From: Corythoichthys intestinalis
Taxonomy: Eukaryota > Chordata > Actinopteri > Syngnathiformes > Syngnathidae
Length of the DNA stretch: 64,000 bases
Direction of reading: 5' to 3'
Assembly (NCBI RefSeq): GCF_030265065.1
Contig: NC_080408.1
Location: 32,544,501-32,608,500 of the forward strand
Shown piece after piece: positions 56,451 through 64,000 of the stretch. The notes beneath the pieces were generated by a model that was not told the DNA's origin, did not search any database, and saw nothing but the letters and a program-made list of their open reading frames with translations. The position numbers were made by a program, and so were the translations under genes. The first letter of the stretch is position 1. Every line of letters starts with the position of its first letter.

Positions 56451-56814
56451 CACATGATCGCAGATAAAATCCATAGATGGCGCGTTGCTGTGAATTCCCA
56501 CTGTAATTCTAGGCAGGACGCGCCCCATTTCAATCTAATTGGCTGCTATAGCCACCCCAGTTGTACTACGATTGGCTGCTGTATCTGGCCCGGAAAAGTA
56601 ACTTCAGCCATGGATATCTTAAATATATAACTTGATGTCTGGTAAGCTTTGTAAGGTAATGAAGACAAGAGTCGTTAGATGTAGGTCATTTTGCGTCGGA
56701 GCCGTTCATGAAATATACCCTCGACAACGCAGCACGTACTTCGGAATAGGTATGCAATGCTCAATTTTACAACCAATTTTTAAATGGCAAGGTTTTTCAT
56801 AAAAGTCCGAGATC

Positions 56815-57380
56815 CAGTAAGTAAACTCATTGCCTGCCATTGACAACGACAGACGTCAAATTCATTTCAACTTGAATGCTGTGGGTGCTCATCTTCGCAG
56901 TGTCTTTAACGGCGTTAGACGTCCAATCCATCTTGACTTCTGCCAGCCTCTTCTTGTTAAAATGATCACCATTTACCTACGCCGCCTTCAAAGATCTAGC
57001 CGTATTTATTTGATATCTATGACTTCAGCAATATGATTAGGGCACGTCATGCATGCCTAGATACAGCAGCCAATAATATTGCAACAGGGCGTGACAAGCC
57101 TACAAATCCTGTACGGCAACATAACGTGAAAAGAAAATGCTGACTACAATTACATGTGTGATGACATTAACACCATATCTATAACAACACGCTTGGGACA
57201 ATGAAACTGATACTACCTACGGAGTGGGTCTCGTGTTCTGCTTTTACCTAGGACGCTACAGAAATGACTAGCCTGGAAAGTCAGGCCAAGTAAATTGTCA
57301 ATTTACATACACTTGAGTGACGGTACCGTCACTCTTTTGATATCATGGATAAGAAAGTTTCCACTCCATCATTGTACGAC
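56815..57380. other. Intergenic spacer with a palindromic repeat
   Basis: A dispersed repeat copy spans about 56,815-56,960 (CCATTGACAACGACAGACGT, TTAGACGTCCAATCCATC). The rest shows nothing recognisable. Confidence 0.5.
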
Positions 57381-57381
57381 A

Positions 57382-57453
57382 GGCTCGTTGGTCTAGGGGT
57401 ATGATTCTCGCTTAGGGTGCGAGAGGTCCCGGGTTCAAATCCCGGACGAGCCC
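57382..57453 (+). tRNA. tRNA-Pro (AGG)
   Basis: A 72-nt cloverleaf. The acceptor arm GGCTCGT pairs with ACGAGCC. The anticodon stem CTCGC/GCGAG encloses loop TTAGGGT with anticodon AGG at 57,414-57,416. The T arm has the GGTTCAAATCC-type B box. All stems pair, so it looks functional. Confidence 0.97.
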
Positions 57454-58578
57454 GCTATTTTTTGCCACGAAGCCATTGGCGTAAAGATGAATAGTGAACA
57501 CTACCATTGATTTCAACTTGGCGGTGTGAAACGGTCGGCCGTCATTTGCAGTCGTAATAGCATACAGCACGATGGCTATTTTTAGACCGTGATGTCGCCA
57601 TTGTAACGCGGAAGCAGGACTTTATTGACACGCCCTGGCATACAAACCATGTCATTTCAGCTTATTTTCCCCGATAATCTTTCAAAAAAGAACATGCCTA
57701 TCAAACACTGCTGCTTTGAAACTTGTAGAAATGACTCTAGACATACGACATATGAAGGATGTTTTCTTGGCATAGAGTTTATTTGCACATCCACTCGGTG
57801 GATGGCAGGGCGCTCTCATTTTTAAAGTGTGCACAGTATTTTTGGACCAAACAAGAGCACACAGCAAAGTGCACTCGAGATATGAAGAGCTAAGACAATG
57901 AAATATGACGAAGCGTATGTAACGTTTAGCTTTGACTTTTAATACAGTGGGAGACACGGAAAGACCTGTCTGTTTACTGTGTCTAAAAATGTTTGCAGCG
58001 GACAGCGGGAAGCCAAATCAATTAAGACGTCACTTAAAGATTTTACAATCTAATCGCATTGATAAGCCGATTGATGTTTGCTGCTCTTTTTTATTACATG
58101 ATTATATGAGCTGTATATATTTGTTGTCTTGACAAGGAATCATGGCCTGAAATAAACGAATGAAATGAAATGAATGAAAAATGTTTTCTCAGTGAAAACA
58201 TGCTGAAAATTGCCAACAATCGTCCTGCTTTTTCAGTGTTACATCAGCATACCAGCGAGCACTTTTAGCATCATATAAGGTGGCATACCAAGTTGCTCAG
58301 TGCAAAATAACCCCACACCATAACAAGGGAGTTGATATTGCCTGCAGCACAAATAAAAACAGTCTCTCTGTCCAATGACACTGTTGTTTTTGTTCTATTA
58401 ATTTTTGTTTTTTCGCTCAAATTGTTTGGTATATTGTCCTCATCAGTTAATGTTGCTAAACAATTTGAATTCATTGTTTTTTATTTTTCAGTATCAAAAT
58501 GTTTTTACCTTGAGAGTATTTTTACAGTTTGGATGTGATTTTTTTTTTTTTTTTTTAATTTAGGCAAATAGATGATAC

Positions 58579-59309
58579 CAAGGGCGTAGGTTTGCATAGG
58601 GACAGTAGGGACATAACACTACCAACTTTTCAGGATGCTCAAATTGTCCCCACCAACTTTTAAGCAACTTTATTTGAATTGAATTAAGATTATTATTGAT
58701 GATCATTATTAATGATAATAATTTATAATGTCTTCCCATATGTTGTAAGAATAGAATTTACCCTTCCATTATTAAGTGAATTACTGTATTTTGATTATGT
58801 TCAGACTTACATTTACCCCTTTTCACTTGCTTAATGTGCCGGTCCATTTTTTGCCGTTCAAACGCACGTTTGATTGGCTGATGACTAGAACAAACAAGGA
58901 CGCACATTCAAACAACCCAGACAGAAATACTAGTACATGTCAACATATCGTCTCCTCCACCTCTTTCAAAGATGAGGGATATTAGAATTTTTTTTAGGAC
59001 AGCTGCAGCAGCAGCCACTGTAAGTAGATGTCAATATTGTGCAGGTGGGGAACACGGCACTAATTTTGCTATTGAAAGTCCAACCTGCATCACAGTTAGC
59101 ATAACATTAAACTGTGGGGACTTGCTAACCTTCAAAACTTGAGTAGGAAGCATATTGGAGAAAAGTGTCCTCCTGTATTGCATGTGTTTTCTACCGTTAA
59201 CGTTAATTCACCTGTGCATTTATTCATTATTCAAAATATATTTATTTTCTCCATCATTCATTGAAAAATAATTTTATTTGCAGCCTATGCAGACATTTCT
59301 TTAACTCCC

Positions 59310-59340
<31 letters not shown>

Positions 59341-59705
59341 AAACACAACCACTCAAAATTTCCTTGATATGAAGAAGGTGGGATTTCCCCCATGAAAATA
59401 AAAATTTTAACTGTTTTTATTTTTACGGAGGCAACACTGTAGCTCTGTCTGACCTCACCTAATCTGTTTGGTCTTATTAATGTCCCGTCCCCAGCAAAAA
59501 GTGTATTTGCATGTTATGCTGTTTTACACTGTAAAAAAACAATTCATAGAATTTACTCAATAAAACTGAGGTAACAATTTACGTTCAGTTTAATAGTGTA
59601 AATTTTACAAAATTTACTTTAAAAATTGGGTAAAATTTACACTATCAAACTGAGTGTAAACAGTGTAGCGTCCCTACCAATGTTGAGACCAAATTTACGC
59701 CCTTT
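58579..59705. mobile_element. AAAGGGCGTAGG-family element, perfect 8-bp TSD
   Basis: Begins CAAGGGCGTAGGTTTGCATA; the right end, reverse-complemented, begins AAAGGGCGTAAATTTGGTC. The identical flanks GATGATAC at 58,571-58,578 and 59,706-59,713. Sister of 1,556-4,016. It contains a further short inverted-repeat element at about 59,528-59,675 and a C-run with CA repeat at about 59,307. Confidence 0.88.
59528..59675. mobile_element. Hairpin MITE, innermost of the nest
   Basis: CACTGTAAAAAAACAATTC on the left and GTGTAAACAGTG on the right. The inner arms ATAGTGTAAATTTTACAAAA and TAAAATTTACACTATCAAAC form a strong hairpin. Confidence 0.65.
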
Positions 59706-59848
59706 GATGATACTATTTACTGTGGCGGCAAGGACTTTGGAGGGCGCTAAAGTTTACGTCTACGGCGTAACGGAAAATGATTGAAAAGCACTGTTCTATT
59801 TTTTTCACTCTTGTTATTTAAATACACAACCTCCCATACCAAAACAAA

Positions 59849-59920
59849 TGACCCCGACGTGATTTGAACACGCAACCTTCTGATCTGGAGTCAGACGCGC
59901 TACCGTTGCGCCACGAGGTC
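59849..59920 (-). tRNA. tRNA-Trp (CCA)
   Basis: On the minus strand GACCTCGTGGCGCAACGGTA opens a standard 72-nt tRNA. The anticodon stem TCTGACTCCAGATCAGA carries CCA. The T arm is GTGTTCAAATCAC, the discriminator A. It matches vertebrate tRNA-Trp and looks functional. Confidence 0.97.
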
Positions 59921-60295
59921 CAATTGGTGTATTGCGGGGCAGTTTTAAGATTAAAACACTTTACCCGGTGGACAACATGAAGCTATTATACGGTTAATTC
60001 TGTATGCGTATTCACCGAAGCTATTGTTATTGCAGGTGCAATGGAACTTTGTGTACACTAAGTAGCAGTAGTCATTGTAAGTCTGCAAAGATTTGTAAAA
60101 AGGAATGGCAGAATAAGATCAACTAGCTGTGGAACATTAGCAAAGCACGAAAGGCGTCGAATTAACGTTGACTTGAACGTTGAATTTAGTTGGACATAAA
60201 GTTGCAGCCAAATGTATTTTTTAATTTTATAAAATACTCAGGTACAACTTCGTGGTTTAGTGTTTTTGTTTTGAGTGCAATTTTCATCAAAATAG

Positions 60296-60366
60296 GGCCG
60301 ATTAGTTTAGTTGGAGCGTGGTGCTAATAAGGTCTGGCCCCTGGGGTTTGATCCCCCTATTGGCCA
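60296..60366 (+). pseudogene. tRNA-Ile (AAT)-like pseudogene
   Basis: GGCCGATTAGTTTAGTTGG...GTGGTGCTAATAA and TGATCCCCCTATTGGCCA follow tRNA-Ile-AAT. The 7-bp acceptor arm still pairs (one G-T), but the D-loop has lost about four bases and the anticodon stem is not closed (TGGTG against GGTC). It is probably non-functional. Confidence 0.7.
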
Positions 60367-60598
60367 ATAATTTTGACTACTTTAAGGATTCTCTATCGCT
60401 CAACGATAAATTGTAAATAACTATTTGTCTACTTTTGGAGACCTTTTCCATGATGGGTTTGGGTAATTTCTATAAACATGTTATTAGGAATATAATGCGT
60501 TTTTTAGACAGCATAAGACCGACCATGACAAAGTGGCAGATAACGTTCGAAAGTCCGATTGGAATCTAAAAGTATAGCTGTAGAGCAAAAAATGCAGA

Positions 60599-60670
60599 TG
60601 CGTTGGCCGGGAATCGAACCCGGATCAACTGCTTGGAAGGCAGCTATGCTGACCATTATACCACCAACGC
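60599..60670 (-). tRNA. tRNA-Gly (TCC)
   Basis: On the minus strand GCGTTGGTGGTATAATGGTC, then an anticodon stem CTGCCTTCCAAGCAG with anticodon TCC, and T arm GGGTTCGATTCCC. A full cloverleaf that looks functional. Confidence 0.97.
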
Positions 60671-61950
60671 ACATGAAACTATCTGGATTACTTTGCTATC
60701 TTGACTACAGTACACACATCGGCGACCCTATTCCCGCAGTTGTACTACTCAAAAAAGGAACATCATCGGGGGAAAAAAACTGGTTATAGGTTAACACTTT
60801 TTTAGACCGCCCAGAGGCAGAGTTCCTGTCCCGAGGGTTTAAGACACATTTAGGCAACGAGCCAGGCGGTTGTGATTTGTTTGAACTGTAATTAAATTCT
60901 GAATCCTGACCACAGTGTACATTACCGGTAAGTTAAGTCTCTCTATACTAAAAATGTATGATTAAGCTGTTCTGCATGAAGAACCCTTATTTTCAAAAGT
61001 TCTTCACTCCATCCTGTCCTAGCTCCATTGTGTTCTTTTCTTAAGATTACTGCCTGTGTCTGTGGCCCATTGGTGAACAAGGGAGACGGTGTACAGAGAA
61101 AAAACAAAGATAGGATGCTTAAAAATCAGCATGAACACTGTTTGAACCTTTATTTTTTTCTCAATCACAACTTTTAAGTTGTGTGTGGGCGCATGCACAA
61201 GTTTTTTTTATGACAGAAGTCCAATCCATTTAAACTGGGTGGACGTCGATGGCTGTCAATGGCAGACAATGAGTTAAGGAAGTGTCAGTTAACTCTTGCT
61301 GTCAATGCCAGCGATAGATTTCCAATCTATTTGAACCAGGAGGACTGAGAGTGATGATTTTTTTAGTGTCAATGAAACAATAGAATTTAAACTAGGAGCT
61401 GCCAATTTCTCCTAATTCAAATGGATTGGACGTCTTATCGTCATGAATGGCAGCCAATGAGTTAAGACTATTATTAGAAACTGCTTTTAATACAGAAAAT
61501 GTGGTGGTCACACATCTTCATCAAATGCAGTGCAGTGTACATCCAACATGGTCAGTCTACAATCCTATCTATAAAATAACCAGTAGAATGTGCTTTGGGC
61601 AACATTTAATGTGTGAAAAGGCACTATATGATCATATGGGTATCAAAATCACCAGGTTTAATCTCCTGATCTCCAACAGCTATTTCTCTTGGGGTTTTTT
61701 TGCAGTTATTTTCGGTGGGAGTTAAAAAACAACAACAAACTTTTAATCAGGCCCTCCAAGGGCCATAAAATTGACTGACCAGCAATTTGAACCATATGCC
61801 TTGATAGATACTCTTCCAAACTAGCAAAAACAATCAAACTGCATGTAAAATACACTCATTCTTGCTACACGAGAAATGTAAACAATGTCATCAAAAAAGA
61901 CCCTCCAATTGTTGGAACATCAAACATATGAGTCCTCAAACTGAACCAGT
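60671..61950. other. Intergenic spacer with palindromic repeat copies
   Basis: Positions 61,205-61,465 hold at least two copies of the dispersed palindromic repeat (GCAGACAATGAGTTAAGG; GGATTGGACGTCTTATCGTC). No gene recognised; the open frame at 61,447-61,725 has no support. Confidence 0.5.
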
Positions 61951-62322
61951 CCAGACAGAGCCATAAATAATCAACAAAACATTTAATATGGTGTACGTCC
62001 GCCTTTTGCGGCATTTACAGCCTCAATACTATGAGGTATTTGATTCGTACAACTTGTGAATTGTTTCCAGTGGAATTTTAAGCCATTCGTCGGTTAGAAT
62101 AACCTCTAACTCTTTTAGAGACGATGGGGTTGGAAATCGACGGCTTAAATGAATCTCTAAAACTGACCATAAATGCTCAATAATGTTGAGGTCTGGGGAT
62201 TGTGCCGGCCATAGGAGATGCTTAACTTCATTAGAACGTTCCTCATGGCATTCTTTACCAATTATGTTTAATGTTTATGATGCCAAAACGTCAGGTGCTT
62301 CCATTATTTTGTCCAACCCCTG
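61950..62322 (-). mobile_element. Tc1-like element, fifth subfamily, mostly deleted
   Basis: The right end, reverse-complemented, CAGGGGTTGGACAAAATAAT, is followed by TA at 62,323-62,324. It is joined almost directly to the last quarter of a transposase (62,029-62,211). The left end is not recognisable. Confidence 0.75.
62029..62211 (-). pseudogene. Tc1-like transposase C-terminal fragment
   Basis: Sixty codons and a TAG on the minus strand: WPAQSPDLNIIEHLWSVLEI, then HLSRRFPTPSSLKELEVILT and ETIHKLYESNTS. The final catalytic Glu is in IIEHLW. In the same frame KECHEERSNEVKHLL precedes it. Everything further N-terminal, including both catalytic Asp blocks, is deleted. Confidence 0.8.
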
Positions 62323-62850
62323 TAAACATTTATTTTTCTTTTAAATAAAACAAACACATATCAGTTAAAAAAACAGGGATCCTATATTTGAAAATTTGAC
62401 CTGATAGAGAAATGCAGATATCAGTTTTGGATTACACACCCAAAAATTTGTTTTAAACTGGCCGACTGAACTAGACAAAGAGTATCCCTAATACTAAACA
62501 TTAAAATGGAAACCAGCAAGTTTTACATCTACCGGCATTTATTTATTACAATTTTATTACCTGTCCATTTTCCACCCAATCTGAGTCATTGACCCACTTT
62601 TGTGTCCCAACTCCGACCCACCATCAGGAAAGAATGAACAACCAAATTGCCACGAATTCGTTCCGGAGTATAAATGTATTTGCAACCCTGTAGTGTTGAC
62701 GATAAAGACGTTTAAAACACTAATGTTGTGTTATAAGTGCATAGAAGAACTCATTTTCAGTAACGATTGAGCGGGTAACTAAATATTCAAAAACACATAC
62801 GTAATCCCAGAGTACATTGCTCCACTGTCTGCATTACCTAATCCCACAAA
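62323..62850. other. Intergenic sequence upstream of jun
   Basis: AT-rich. No gene or repeat recognised. Confidence 0.45.
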
Positions 62851-62857
62851 GCACCGC

Positions 62858-63314
62858 GGGGGGCGGGGACATGACTTGTTGTCAGAGCAACCCCCATGTC
62901 AGAAGATAGACTCCGCCCAACAAATCCCCTCCGGCCAATAGAAAACCTCAGAAATGACATCATTGTTATTTTCAGGGGAGCTGCAGCTCAGAGGTGGATA
63001 AAGTTCGTCTCCACGTTGGAAGTGAAAGAAAATAGTATCCCAAATCAGGCACTATTTTCTCCGTTTGAGAAGAAGGGTCGACCTAAACAGAATATTTGGT
63101 AGGACATTTCGTTCTGTGTGGCGGGGAAACAACGCCTTTTTAATCGATGCTCGGCCGTCAACTAGAGAAAAGTTTTCTCGGGACGCCAAGTTGTCAAGCG
63201 ATTCGAACTTCAACAAAAGGCGGACTCCGTCACAAGGCCGAAGAAGGCAAGCCGCATGTAAACAGTGGACTATTTTCAAGGTGAGAAGCCCTCTCCTCGA
63301 GTGACCCAAACTTC
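62858..63314 (+). promoter_or_regulatory. jun: jun promoter and 5' leader
   Basis: In order: GC box GGGGCGGGGAC (62,860-62,870) and inverted CCGCCC (about 62,913), CCAAT box (62,935-62,939), and TGACATCA (62,955-62,962). This is the order in the mammalian JUN promoter: Sp1, CCAAT, and the variant AP-1/ATF element TGACATCA through which Jun/ATF2 drive jun's own transcription. The leader runs to the ATG. The MEF2 site of mammals is not clear here (only TTGTTATTTTC follows). No TATA box is evident. Confidence 0.65.
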
Positions 63315-64000
63315 ATGTCCGGGAAAATGGAAGCGACGTTTTACGACGACGCAGTGAGCGCGTCCAACCCTCACCACGACGGGGCGAGGGTGTACGGCTT
63401 CAACACGAAAGCCCTCAAACAGTCAATGACCCTCAATCTAAACGACCCACGGAACTTTAAACCCCACCTGGGCTCCAAGGCCCTTGACATTCTCACGTCG
63501 CCCGATGTGGGTCTGCTAAAGCTGGCCTCACCGGAGCTGGAGCGGTTAATCATCCAGTCGTGCACGGGCCTGACGACCCCTACCCCAACCCAATTCGTCT
63601 GTCCTAAGAACATCACCGACGAGCAGGAGGGCTTCGCCGAAGGCTTCGCCAAGGCTCTGGCCGACCTCCACTATCACCAGATGAGCAGCGCAGCCCCCCC
63701 TGAGGCACCGCAGGCCACCGGCGCGACATCCGGCCCATCTGCGTCCGACATCGGTGACAATCCGTACAGCTGCACGGTTCGTCCGGATCCTCCTGAGTAC
63801 ACTAACTTGGGCAATTTCAACCGACCCGGGTCCACCAGCGCTGGACACCCGCCCTCGTGTTACCCGGCGCCCCCACCGGCTCCCCACGTGGACCATCAGG
63901 CGCAGCATTCGAGGCTGCGTTCCCTGAAAGAAGAGCCGCAGACGGTGCCTGAGATGCCCGGGGAGACGCCGCCTCTCTCTCCCATCGACATGGAGAGCCA
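63315..64000 (+). CDS. jun: c-Jun proto-oncoprotein, N-terminal 228 codons (cut by window edge)
   Basis: JUN is a nuclear bZIP transcription factor of AP-1. This intronless frame starts MSGKMEATFYDD (human MTAKMETTFYDD). It shows the JNK-docking delta region (ALKQSMTLNLNDP, about residues 33-45), the phosphoacceptor pairs TSPDVGLLKLASPELERLII (Ser62 and Ser72, equal to human Ser63/Ser73) and TTPTPTQF (Thr88/Thr90, human Thr91/93). It also has ITDEQEGFAEGFAKAL and the EEPQTVPEMPGETPPLSPID block next to the bZIP. The DEQEGFAEGF and LASPELERLI sequences exclude junb, whose N-terminus differs. The basic-leucine-zipper lies beyond position 64,000, so the frame is partial, not truncated. Confidence 0.96.
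   Translation, partial: MSGKMEATFYDDAVSASNPHHDGARVYGFNTKALKQSMTLNLNDPRNFKPHLGSKALDILTSPDVGLLKLASPELERLIIQSCTGLTTPTPTQFVCPKNITDEQEGFAEGFAKALADLHYHQMSSAAPPEAPQATGATSGPSASDIGDNPYSCTVRPDPPEYTNLGNFNRPGSTSAGHPPSCYPAPPPAPHVDHQAQHSRLRSLKEEPQTVPEMPGETPPLSPIDMES

Larger units (their letters stand above)
57760..59793 (+). mobile_element. ZBED-type hAT, inverted sister of 29,428-30,534, split by another element
   Basis: Right end, reverse-complemented, reads CAGTGCTTTTCAATC and shares the TTACGCC...GACGTAAA...CCGCCACAGTAAATAGTATCAT order of the 29,428 copy. On the plus strand 57,940-58,075 reads GDTERPVCLLCLKMFAADSG, then KPNQLRRHLKILQSNRIDKP, a BED zinc finger (CxxC...H) better preserved than in the sister. 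Split by the element at 58,579-59,705. The left end is badly decayed. Confidence 0.75.

Noticed and set aside
56089-56528. Frames with Arg-Glu repeats
   Set aside because: Translation of the (TC)26 tract in the gigyf2 leader.
61447-61725. A 92-codon plus-strand frame
   Set aside because: Begins in a dispersed repeat, has no recognisable domain, no splice or promoter context.
63371-63908. Minus-strand frames opposite jun
   Set aside because: Antisense shadows of a GC-rich coding exon.

Overview
This window is vertebrate DNA, almost certainly from a ray-finned (teleost) fish. Genes are split into many small exons with GT-AG introns, and three nuclear tRNA genes look functional. The intergenic and intronic space is packed with the DNA transposons that dominate fish genomes (Tc1/mariner, hAT, piggyBac, THAP-bearing elements), plus one LINE-2 fragment. 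I see no LTR retrovirus-like element, CRISPR array or bacterial gene. The species cannot be fixed from the sequence. Main content, left to right. (1) 1-28,000 is mostly transposons, but it also holds two minus-strand exons (5,826-5,993 and 25,342-25,408) of a small secreted or single-pass membrane protein. Signal peptide, splice phase, acidic Ser/Thr-rich ectodomain and position next to gigyf2 all fit snorc (C2orf82). Its membrane exon would lie off the left edge. (2) 28,120-56,450, minus strand, is a complete gigyf2 gene (GRB10-interacting GYF protein 2). I read one non-coding 5' exon and 28 coding exons that join in frame into 1,317 codons, against 1,299 for human GIGYF2. The introns carry nested transposons. 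(3) 57,380-60,670 holds a small tRNA group: Pro-AGG (+), Trp-CCA (-), Gly-TCC (-) and a decayed Ile-AAT-like copy (+). It is interleaved with a three-layer transposon nest. (4) 62,850-64,000, plus strand, is the promoter, 5' leader and first 228 codons of the intronless proto-oncogene jun, cut by the window edge just before its bZIP region. How the genes relate: GIGYF2 pairs with the cap-binding protein 4EHP (EIF4E2) to repress translation and trigger mRNA decay. SNORC is a cartilage proteoglycan-like protein and JUN is an AP-1 transcription factor. They do not form one pathway, but the gigyf2-snorc order and orientation match mammalian 2q37.1. The most unusual content is the transposon layering: one Tc1 copy with an intact 350-codon transposase; another Tc1 copy invaded twice by hAT elements and expanded by exactly 40 copies of a tetranucleotide; a 3.4-kb four-member nest inside one gigyf2 intron; and a short palindromic repeat family, scattered at about a dozen places, that I cannot name.
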